Part shown: positions 1 through 4,700 of the stretch, piece after piece | How the letters are laid out: each line of letters opens with the position of its first letter | How positions within the stretch are numbered: the stretch's first letter is position 1 | NCBI GenBank assembly: GCA_003454065.1 | Contig: DMKZ01000008.1 | Coordinates: 1 to 6,818, forward strand | DNA: 6,818 bases | Direction: 5' to 3' | DNA from: Spirochaetaceae bacterium | Lineage (GTDB): Bacteria; Spirochaetota; Spirochaetia; Sphaerochaetales; Sphaerochaetaceae | The notes under the pieces: model-generated | Seen by the model: the letters and a program-made list of their open reading frames with translations, nothing else | The model's database searches: none | Told to the model about the DNA's origin: nothing | Program-made: the position numbers and the translations under genes

Positions 1-67
1 GTTGGTCTTCTGCTTCTGAACGTGATCGTTTATGCCGCTCGCCCTTCCGAACCATTATGCCAATCTC

Positions 68-102
68 GGAAATCGGAAATACACAAAGTATTGCCGATTT
101 CC
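68..102. repeat. Strong imperfect hairpin downstream of the ATPase remnant
   Basis: Arms GGAAATCGG (68-76) and CCGATTTCC (94-102) are perfectly complementary. They continue, after one A/G mismatch, into AATAC (78-82) and GTATT (88-92), with a 5-nt loop ACAAA. This gives 14 base pairs around one mismatch. It lies 10 nt past the stop codon of the minus-strand DUF4143 remnant, where a transcription terminator would be expected. Neither strand shows a T-run after the stem, so a classical rho-independent terminator is not demonstrated. It could instead be a 3'-end stabilising hairpin or a bidirectional terminator shared with a gene beyond the left edge. Confidence 0.5.
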
Positions 103-112
103 TCGACGGGCA

Positions 113-355
113 TCATATGGTTTTCAATATATCATCTTCGAGGAGGAAGTCTTTCAGGCTTATTGCGATGATTCCGTTGTCGTCGGTTTTAGGCTTTATA
201 TCGTCTCTGGTGATGATTATCTTTTTGAAGGAATCCTTTGCATTCTGCAGCGGTCGCTTCTCCTGCTTGTCTTTGGCGGCATCAGCAATAGACCATGCTG
301 ATTGTATGTAGAGTTTTTCTTTGAATCGATTGGCTATGAAATCTATTTCGATTTG
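113..355 (-). pseudogene. C-terminal remnant of a DUF4143-type AAA-family ATP-binding protein
   Basis: Reading the minus strand from 355 to the TGA at 115-113 gives 80 codons that begin QIEIDFIANR, pass through KLYIQSAWSI, DSFKKIIITRDDIK and DNGIIAISLKDFLL, and end DDILKTI. This matches the usual C-terminus of DUF4143 ATPases (family pattern: EIDF(I/V)A, then YIQ.A..., then .SF.K.I...D, then GI..I.L.DFLL). There is no Met in the 80 codons. Two in-frame TAG codons (358-356 and 364-362) lie directly upstream, and nothing resembling the N-terminal P-loop domain is present before the AlkD-like gene. Such proteins are normally near 380-450 aa, so about four fifths is missing and the gene is almost certainly dead. 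The sequence upstream of the break is AT-rich and palindromic. Recognition rests on remembered family patterns, not on a search. Confidence 0.75.
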
Positions 356-373
356 CTATTGCTAAAAAACGAT

Positions 374-387
374 AGAATTGCAATTCT
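374..387. repeat. 14-bp perfect palindrome AGAATTGCAATTCT
   Basis: A perfect 14-bp inverted repeat with no spacer sits between the ATPase remnant and the AlkD-like gene. A 13-bp near-copy (AGAATTGCATTCT) recurs at 445-457, 71 bp away. Paired symmetric sites of this kind suit a dimeric DNA-binding protein. No regulator is visible in the window and no gene obviously depends on them now, so they may be left over from the control region of the lost ATPase gene. Confidence 0.45.
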
Positions 388-413
388 CATAAATATAATT
401 CGCTGAAACACTG

Positions 414-467
414 AAAAAACCAAATTCTATTGACTAACTTTGCGAGAATTGCATTCTTACTCAATAG
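414..467 (-). terminator. Nested inverted repeat, possible weak terminator of the minus-strand operon
   Basis: An outer arm CTATTGA (427-433) pairs with TCAATAG (461-467). Inside it lies the short palindrome AGAATTGCATTCT (445-457). Read on the minus strand, in the direction of the AlkD-like gene that stops at 503, the structure is followed after 7 nt by six T residues (419-414). That order (stop codon, stem, T-run) fits an intrinsic terminator. The outer stem is only 7 bp and AT-rich with a long interior, so it is weak as one. An operator is an equally good reading. Confidence 0.3.
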
Positions 468-502
468 GATTTAGTAGCATCAATGATGAATTGTGAAAGT
501 CT

Positions 503-1198
503 CTAATACTTCAGTGTCTTGAGATATTCTTTCTGCGCAGGCGTTATTCTGAAGCTTTCGCAGGCTTTCTGAATTGTCTTGTTGTGCGTCCATGCAGCCA
601 GGCGCTTGCTTGTCAGAATAGGAATGGCGCTGTCCCATCGCTTGGCAAGGGCTGTGGCGTAGAACCATGCGATTATCATGTTGACGTAATATTCTTCCGA
701 TTTGATTGCTGCTGGAATTTGCACATATTCGCTTTTGAAATCGTCATCAAGGAAATGCTTCATCAGTATGCTTATGCCGAATCTGATTTCAAATGTTTTT
801 TCGGAATTAACCCATATTCGTATTTCTTCAAGAAGCTCTGGCTTGTGTTTCTTAAAGGAAACGGGGGAGAGCGAATCGCATACCGCCCAATTGTCTATGT
901 AGGGCAGAAAGGCTTCGATTTTGACAAGGCAATCGTTGAAGTCCTTGATTTTCGATATGAGAATAGCATGAAGCATGTTTTCATCGAAATATTTGTGCGG
1001 CAGAGTTTGCAGAAAAACGTTTGCCTCATCGGTGTTTGAGATCGATTTGGCAAGCTGTCTTAAATCCGGCATTCGCGTTCCCAAAAATGTATTATCAGCA
1101 GGGCCCGGCGTGAGTTTTCTTTGAAACTCAGCGTTTTTCTTATCCGATAATGATAATAAGCGTTCTCTGATGCTTGCTGTTAGTTCAGACGGTTGCAT
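503..1198 (-). CDS. AlkD-like DNA alkylation repair protein (HEAT-like repeats)
   Basis: The 231-residue product matches the DNA alkylation repair family (PF08713, COG4912) over its whole length, and the usual length is about 225-240. Characteristic stretches are LPHKYFDENMLHA (66-78), the DNWAVCD motif (102-108), RFGISILMKHFLDDDF (139-154), YYVNMIIAWFYATALAKRW (170-188) and WTHNKTIQKACESFRI (203-218). Characterised family members are cytoplasmic monofunctional glycosylases that remove N3- and N7-alkylated purines using a curved stack of helical HEAT-like repeats. The conserved Trp and Asp in DNWAVCD would belong to the DNA-facing concave surface. The gene starts 25 nt after the ATPase gene ends, on the same strand, with only a weak GAG ribosome-binding site before the ATG, so it is probably the last gene of the transporter operon. 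No function linking repair to transport is evident. Activity on alkylated bases is inferred from the family. Confidence 0.9.
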   Translation of the reverse strand: MQPSELTASIRERLLSLSDKKNAEFQRKLTPGPADNTFLGTRMPDLRQLAKSISNTDEANVFLQTLPHKYFDENMLHAILISKIKDFNDCLVKIEAFLPYIDNWAVCDSLSPVSFKKHKPELLEEIRIWVNSEKTFEIRFGISILMKHFLDDDFKSEYVQIPAAIKSEEYYVNMIIAWFYATALAKRWDSAIPILTSKRLAAWTHNKTIQKACESFRITPAQKEYLKTLKY

Positions 1199-1223
1199 GG
1201 CACTCGCTTCGAAAGCTCGTTGC

Positions 1224-2015
1224 TCAGTCTGTCAGCAGGGCGGCATCATCGGAGAAATCCTCTCCGCCGCGGCTCTTGAAGAGCGAAATCAGTTTCGGAA
1301 CGGTCAGCGATTTCTTTTCCTCGCCTTTCACATCCAAAATGACTTTTCCGCCGTTCATCATTATGAGCCTGTTTCCGAAGCCGATGGCGAATTGCATATT
1401 GTGCGTGATCATCATGCAAGTCAGGGAATGCGATTCTATTATCTCTTCGGTCATTTTCATTATTCTGTCGGCAGCCTGCGGGTCTAACGCAGCGGTATGC
1501 TCGTCGAGGAGCAGCAATTTGGGATTCGTTTGCATCGTCATCATGAGCGTCAGCGCCTGCCTTTGTCCTCCTGAGAGCAACCCGACATTGTCCTTGAGTC
1601 TTCCGCCCAGACCGATCTTATCGAGCATAGCCTCGTATTTTTCACGAACGCCTTTCTTATACAGGCTGAATCTCAGACTGCGCATGCCTTTTGCAGATGA
1701 TACGATCAGGTTGTCCTCAATGCTCATAGTGGGGGAAGTGCCTTTCGTCGGATCTTGAAACACACGGCCGATAAGCATGGCCCTTTTATGTTCGCTCATT
1801 CCTGTCACATCGGTGCCATCAAGGATTATCTGACCGCTTGTTACCGGAAATGTTCCGCTTATCAGATTGAAAAGCGAGCTTTTTCCGCTTCCATTGCTTC
1901 CGATGAGGCTTACGACATCGCCCTTTTCTATATGCAGATTTATGCCGTTTATGGCTTTCGTTTCATTGACGGTTCCAGGATAGAATACCTTAATGAGATT
2001 TTTTATCGTAAGCAT
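1224..2015 (-). CDS. ABC transporter ATP-binding protein (TrpZ-like importer ATPase)
   Basis: A complete nucleotide-binding subunit of about 263 aa. It has Walker A GSNGSGKS (39-46), Q-loop Gln87 in RVFQDP, signature LSGGQ (147-151), Walker B LLLLDE (167-172) with catalytic Glu172, D-loop ALDP (176-179) and switch His205 in MMITHNM. The DEHTAALDP form and FQDPTKGT are typical of the COG1101 subfamily that partners COG4120 permeases and COG2984 binding proteins. It would dimerise on the cytoplasmic face and power uptake by ATP hydrolysis. Two adjacent ATGs are available (first at 2018). The ribosome-binding site GAGGTGA is too close to the first and better placed for the second, with the same 4-nt gap from AGGTGA as in the binding-protein gene, so 2015 is preferred; the longer form is 264 aa. 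The ATG at 2018 overlaps the permease stop as ATGA, and the ATG at 2015 overlaps it by 1 nt. Either implies coupled translation. Confidence 0.93.
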   Translation of the reverse strand: MLTIKNLIKVFYPGTVNETKAINGINLHIEKGDVVSLIGSNGSGKSSLFNLISGTFPVTSGQIILDGTDVTGMSEHKRAMLIGRVFQDPTKGTSPTMSIEDNLIVSSAKGMRSLRFSLYKKGVREKYEAMLDKIGLGGRLKDNVGLLSGGQRQALTLMMTMQTNPKLLLLDEHTAALDPQAADRIMKMTEEIIESHSLTCMMITHNMQFAIGFGNRLIMMNGGKVILDVKGEEKKSLTVPKLISLFKSRGGEDFSDDAALLTD

Positions 2016-2953
2016 CATCTCACCTCGCTTGGCTTTTTAAGGGAGAAACCTTGAAGAACCTTGTGCCTTGCTCTCGTGTTGTCCTGCATGGATTTGAGTT
2101 TGGCGACAGCAAGCGACAATATGACCATTAGGCCCGTGAGCAGTTTGAAGTCGTTCGGCGTTATTCCTATGAGATAGCCGTATTTTCTGCCGAAGAAAAG
2201 CAATGCCTTGTATATCACGGCTCCGATTATAGCGCGAAGGGTTATCAATGATATCTTATTCGATGAGAAAACGAACTCGCCGATCATAATGGCAGCGAGG
2301 CCTTGAACCACCATTCCTTGCCCCAAATTCACATCGGCAAATCCTTGGTATTGGGCTAAAAGCCCTCCGGAGAGGCCTATCAGGCCATTGGAAAGGCCAA
2401 GTCCGATTATTTTCAAAACGGTAGGGTTCAAACCCATGCTTATCACGGTTTGTTCGTTTCCGCCCATTGCGCCTATGCAGATGCCGAGATCGCACCTGAA
2501 GAACAAATCCATTGCCACTTTCACTATTGCGGTTATAAGGAGCGTTATCAGCAGCGATGCGATTGGAGAAGGCAGGAATGAGAGGATTCTCGCCATATTC
2601 GTGTAAACAGTGTGTATTCTAAGCAATGGCAGGTTCGCCTTATTGCCGAGGATTCTGAGGTTCACGCTGTATAGCATCGTCATCGTCAATATTCCAGCAA
2701 GCAATCCCGGAATCTTGAATTTGGTATGAATGAGCGCTGTTATCACGCCGCATAAAACGCCCGCGGCGAACGACAAGACGAGGGCTATGAAAATCGGAAA
2801 TCCGCCTATTATCGCCACTGCCGCCGTAGCAGCGCCTGTAACGATTGATCCGTCGCACGTGAGGTCGGCCAAATCGAGGATCCTGAATGAAATCAGAATC
2901 CCCAGAACCATGATCGAGAAAATCAATCCGTCAACAAATATGCCTTCGATCAT
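2015..2953 (-). CDS. ABC transporter permease (BPD_transp_2 family, COG4120-type)
   Basis: A 312-residue inner-membrane protein with about eight or nine hydrophobic segments. Near the N-terminus the stretch RILDLADLTCDGS (24-36) is the typical family hallmark (usual form: R.LD..DLT.DGS). The central-to-late stretch GLSNGLIGLSGGLLAQYQGFADVNLGQG is the conserved region expected to contact the ATPase. This belongs to the branched-chain-amino-acid-like permease superfamily (PF02653). With no second permease gene nearby it should act as a homodimer. Start: ATG 7 nt after the TGA of the binding-protein gene, without a strong ribosome-binding site (only AAGAAGTGA-like), which points to re-initiation after the upstream gene. 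The C-terminus is basic and soluble (KSMQDNTRARHKVLQGFSLKK) and overlaps the ATPase start. Confidence 0.92.
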   Translation of the reverse strand: MIEGIFVDGLIFSIMVLGILISFRILDLADLTCDGSIVTGAATAAVAIIGGFPIFIALVLSFAAGVLCGVITALIHTKFKIPGLLAGILTMTMLYSVNLRILGNKANLPLLRIHTVYTNMARILSFLPSPIASLLITLLITAIVKVAMDLFFRCDLGICIGAMGGNEQTVISMGLNPTVLKIIGLGLSNGLIGLSGGLLAQYQGFADVNLGQGMVVQGLAAIMIGEFVFSSNKISLITLRAIIGAVIYKALLFFGRKYGYLIGITPNDFKLLTGLMVILSLAVAKLKSMQDNTRARHKVLQGFSLKKPSEVR

Positions 2954-2960
2954 ACGGCTA

Positions 2961-3983
2961 TCACTTCTTTTTGCTGACTTTTCCGTTTTCTATCACAACG
3001 GTTGCATTTTTCACAAGCTCGTCCGGAATGCTTATGCCGAGTTTCTTCGCATTATCGAGATTTATGTGAAGTTCGAATTTGGCGGGATCGGTGAGCTTGA
3101 CGCTTCCGAGACTTCCGGCATTGGCTCCGTTCAGGATCTTTTCTATCATCGCGCCTGCTTCAAGGCCGATGCTGTAGTAGTCGAAGCCCCATCCGATAAG
3201 ACTTTCGAGATTGTCCGTATTGGTCGGGTCAGCGCAGAAGAAGGGCTTTCTGTTTGCCGCCGCAACTTCGCTGACAGCTGCCAAAGCGCTGTTTACGGTG
3301 TTGTCGGGAGCGATATAGATCGCATCGACGCGGTTTATTATGGATTGCATAACAGTCTTTACCTCTGCAGTGTTGGAAACGGATGCGTCAACCAATTTCA
3401 GCCCGAACTTCTTGCATGCCGCCTCTATCATATTCTTGAGAACTATGCTGTTCGATTCGCCGCTGGCATAGATGTTTCCTATGGTTTTTGCGCCTGTGAT
3501 TGCGCTGAAGACCTTTATTTGCTCTTCAACAGGCGTTATATCCGAAACTCCGCATACGTTGCTTGAAGCGTCTCCGCTCCATGAGTTCACCAAACCGGCC
3601 TCCACAGGATCCGTGACTGCTGCGAATACGATCGGCACATTCGATGATGCGGGGAAAGTCTGAACAAGCGCTTGCGCAGTGGGGGTGGCGATTCCGACCA
3701 CCACTTGCTTGCCGTCAGCTTTGAACTTCTGTGCAATCTGCGCGCTTACCGCCACGTCTCCGTTTGCGTTCTGCACGTCTATGTCGGCATCAATGCCTTT
3801 CTGCTTGAGGTAATCCTTTATACCTTGTTCTGAAGCGTCGAGGGCGGGGTGCGCCAGTATCTTAGAAATTCCGATTTTGATTGTTCCCGATTTCGAGCTT
3901 GTCGAACCCGACTTGTTCTTTGCACATGATGCGAATGCGACGATAGCCATCGTTGCGACGATGGCGGCTATTGTTCTTTTCAT
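2961..3983 (-). CDS. ABC transporter substrate-binding lipoprotein (PF04392, TrpX-like)
   Basis: A 340-residue periplasmic binding protein anchored by lipid. The signal peptide MKRTIAAIVATMAIVAFAS ends in lipobox FAS-Cys20, followed by a Ser/Lys/Gly linker to about residue 34. Family marks are GISKILAHPALD (38-49), VVVGIATPTAQAL (94-106), VFAAVTDPVEAGLV (119-132), GVSDITPVEEQI (145-156), YIAPDNTV (223-230) and ESLIGWGFDYYSIGLEAG (260-277), covering both lobes of the ABC_sub_bind fold. Characterised relatives bind tryptophan (streptococcal TrpX) or tyrosine (Clostridioides difficile CD0873), so an aromatic amino acid is the best guess. The ligand is not readable from this sequence. The start was moved inward from an upstream in-frame ATG at 4055: the ATG at 3983 has AGGTGA four nt before it and begins the signal peptide, while the 24 extra residues are polar and would overlap the promoter. 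Phe at -3 of the lipobox is unusual outside spirochaetes. Confidence 0.93.
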   Translation of the reverse strand: MKRTIAAIVATMAIVAFASCAKNKSGSTSSKSGTIKIGISKILAHPALDASEQGIKDYLKQKGIDADIDVQNANGDVAVSAQIAQKFKADGKQVVVGIATPTAQALVQTFPASSNVPIVFAAVTDPVEAGLVNSWSGDASSNVCGVSDITPVEEQIKVFSAITGAKTIGNIYASGESNSIVLKNMIEAACKKFGLKLVDASVSNTAEVKTVMQSIINRVDAIYIAPDNTVNSALAAVSEVAAANRKPFFCADPTNTDNLESLIGWGFDYYSIGLEAGAMIEKILNGANAGSLGSVKLTDPAKFELHINLDNAKKLGISIPDELVKNATVVIENGKVSKKK

Positions 3984-3993
3984 GTTGTCACCT
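3984..3993 (-). promoter_or_regulatory. Ribosome-binding site deciding the start of the binding-protein gene
   Basis: On the minus strand AGGTGA (3993-3988) precedes the ATG at 3983 by four nt (CAAC). It supports the start at the signal peptide over the upstream in-frame ATG at 4055, which has no comparable site. The same AGGTGA core at the same spacing recurs before the ATPase gene's second ATG. Confidence 0.7.
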
Positions 3994-4026
3994 GCTTGTT
4001 TTTTTGGATTTTTAAAATTGCTATTT

Positions 4027-4055
4027 ATGTTAGTGGTTTTTCCATAATTATTCAA
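4027..4055 (-). promoter_or_regulatory. Probable sigma-70-type promoter of the transporter operon
   Basis: On the minus strand a -35-like TTGAAT (4055-4050) and a -10-like TAACAT (4032-4027) are separated by exactly 17 bp. Each matches the consensus at four of six positions. Transcription would begin near 4020, leaving a leader of about 37 nt before the ATG. That is too short for a T-box or a riboswitch, so if the substrate is an aromatic amino acid, control is not by a long leader. The -35 box abuts the edge of the GC-rich island that starts at about 4056. Confidence 0.45.
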
Positions 4056-4114
4056 TGGCTCGGCGCTTGAAGCCGATTGGACGGTTTATCATTCCTGCGA
4101 ATGTAGTTGCTCCG
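4056..4114 (+). repeat. ~60-bp module, copy A
   Basis: The first of three related modules at the edges of the ~250-bp units. It starts with GGCTCG (4057-4062), followed by GAAGCCG, then TATCATTCCTGC (4087-4098) and GAATGTAGTTGCTCCG (4099-4114). The core contains a small stem CATTC/GAATG with loop CTGC. It lies immediately beside the -35 box of the transporter promoter. Confidence 0.6.
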
Positions 4115-4130
4115 TCGTGGCTCCGACGCG

Positions 4131-4166
4131 TCCGTGCAGGGATTGCCCGTGCAATCCCTGCACGGA
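4131..4166. repeat. Perfect 16-bp inverted repeat with 4-nt loop
   Basis: TCCGTGCAGGGATTGC (4131-4146) and GCAATCCCTGCACGGA (4151-4166) are exact reverse complements around the tetraloop CCGT. As RNA from either strand this would be a very stable stem. No T-run follows on either strand, so it is not a standard rho-independent terminator. The corresponding part of the second unit (from 4378) keeps CCGTGC and GCAATCC but has lost the perfect symmetry. Because of the symmetry both strands encode the same peptide run (AGIARAIPAR) in overlapping frames, one reason the open frames here should not be trusted. Confidence 0.85.
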
Positions 4167-4303
4167 TTCGCTGCGGCAGCCCGCTTGGGAGCGTGCGCTT
4201 GCGTGAGCATGCCACGGAGCGTCCGTTCGTTTCCTTCGGCTTCCTTTCGGGCTCGCTCTCCTTCGGGCTTCCGAGGCGCCTCCGCCGCGAGCCATTGCGG
4301 CGC

Positions 4304-4370
4304 AAGGCCTCGCCGTACGGCCGCGCTCCAGGTTGCGTTCGTATCATTTCTGCGGAATGTAGTCGCTTCG
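4304..4370 (+). repeat. ~60-bp module, copy B
   Basis: The second module: AAGGCCTCGCCG (4304-4315), GGCCGC, CGTTCGTATC (4336-4345), then TATCATTTCTGCG (4342-4354) running into GAATGTAGTCGCTTCG (4355-4370). Compared with copy A the core differs by a few C/T changes and one extra G. The small stem survives, with CATTT/GAATG pairing through a G-T wobble in RNA. Confidence 0.6.
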
Positions 4371-4554
4371 CCCATGGCCGTGCGGCTGCGTGCTTATTGT
4401 GATGCAATCCGCTGCGGAACCGTCTGCCGCCGGAGCGGGAATGGAAAGCGCTTGCGTCGCCCGCGAAAGGGCTTTCTCCGGTTTCCCCGCGCCTCCGTCC
4501 GGGCTCTCCCTCTCCGCCCCTTTGTCCGCCGTGTTCGCGCGAGCATTCGTTCTG

Positions 4555-4617
4555 AAGGCTCGCCGGCGCAGCCGCATGGCGTTCTCCGTTCGTATCGCCC
4601 GTAGGTGCTCGCCGTTG
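4555..4617 (+). repeat. ~60-bp module, copy C (shortened)
   Basis: The third module ends the island: AAGGCTCGCCG (4555-4565), CAGCCGCATGG, CGTTCGTATC (4587-4596) identical to copy B, then GCCCGTAGGTGCTCGCCG. The CATTYCTGCG-GAAT stem of copies A and B is missing, as if about ten bases had been deleted. GC content falls sharply right after it. Confidence 0.5.
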
Positions 4618-4626
4618 TAAGCTAAA

Positions 4627-4655
4627 TTGTATTTTTTGAGTTTTCAAAGCATAAT
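4627..4655 (+). promoter_or_regulatory. Candidate promoter for the acidic exported protein gene
   Basis: TTGTAT (4627-4632) and CATAAT (4650-4655) are spaced by 17 bp in an AT-rich stretch just after the island. The -10 is good (5/6) and the -35 poor (3/6). TATAAA at 4663-4668 is an alternative -10 without a recognisable -35. Either would give a leader of about 25-35 nt. Confidence 0.3.
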
Positions 4656-4682
4656 AGAAGCATATAAACAATATAGGGGCAA

Positions 4683-4700
4683 ATGCAAACAAGAGTATGA
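4683..4700 (+). other. Possible five-codon leader minigene (MQTRV) overlapping the next start
   Basis: AGGGG (4675-4679) is the only ribosome-binding-like motif here. It lies 3 nt before an ATG at 4683 but 17 nt before the real start at 4697, too far to serve it directly. The ATG at 4683 opens a frame of five codons whose TGA (4698-4700) overlaps the ATG at 4697. Ribosomes ending there could restart on the main gene. The frame is so short that chance is a fair explanation. Confidence 0.25.

Larger units (their letters stand above)
4056..4617. repeat. GC-rich intergenic island made of degenerate ~250-bp tandem units
   Basis: This fills most of the 713-bp gap between divergent genes. Sampled lines are 65-75% GC, while the AT-rich flank at 4621-4680 is about 28%, so the edges are abrupt. 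Short matches recur in the same order in two successive units starting at 4087 and 4342: CCGTGC (4132, 4378), GCAATCC (4151, 4404), CGCTGCGG (4169, 4410), GCGCTTGCGT (4195, 4448), AAGGC(C)TCGCCG (4304, 4555) and CGTTCGTATC (4336, 4587). Partial units flank both ends. The plus strand is pyrimidine-rich in runs near 4222-4275 and 4480-4530. Open frames exist on both strands (minus 4740-4048, plus 4107-4604), but they give Arg/Ala/Pro-rich proteins with no recognisable domain. No transposase is encoded and no target-site duplication was seen. It could be a non-autonomous mobile element, a structured RNA locus or a spacer that expanded by duplication. Confidence 0.7.

Noticed and set aside
1..55. 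Possible start of a minus-strand gene (MVRKGERHKRSRSEAEDQ) running off the left edge
   Set aside because: Only 18 codons are visible, there is no convincing ribosome-binding site, and nothing is recognisable. It cannot be supported.
32..311. Overlapping 89-aa and 84-aa plus-strand open frames at the left edge
   Set aside because: They lie antisense to the DUF4143 remnant and over the 68-102 hairpin. They have no ribosome-binding site and no family resemblance.
3984..4026. T-box or riboswitch leader before the transporter operon
   Set aside because: The predicted leader is only about 37 nt and A-rich, with no stem or T-box sequence. The GC-rich island lies upstream of the promoter, not within the leader.
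4107..4604. 165-aa plus-strand open frame in the island
   Set aside because: Low-complexity Arg/Ala/Ser composition, no ribosome-binding site, and it spans the perfect hairpin, which makes both strands encode the same peptide. It is better explained by base composition.
4056..4617. CRISPR-like array because of spaced repeats
   Set aside because: The modules are about 60 bp, diverged, only three in number and about 190 bp apart, and the intervening stretches are related to each other. No cas genes are present.
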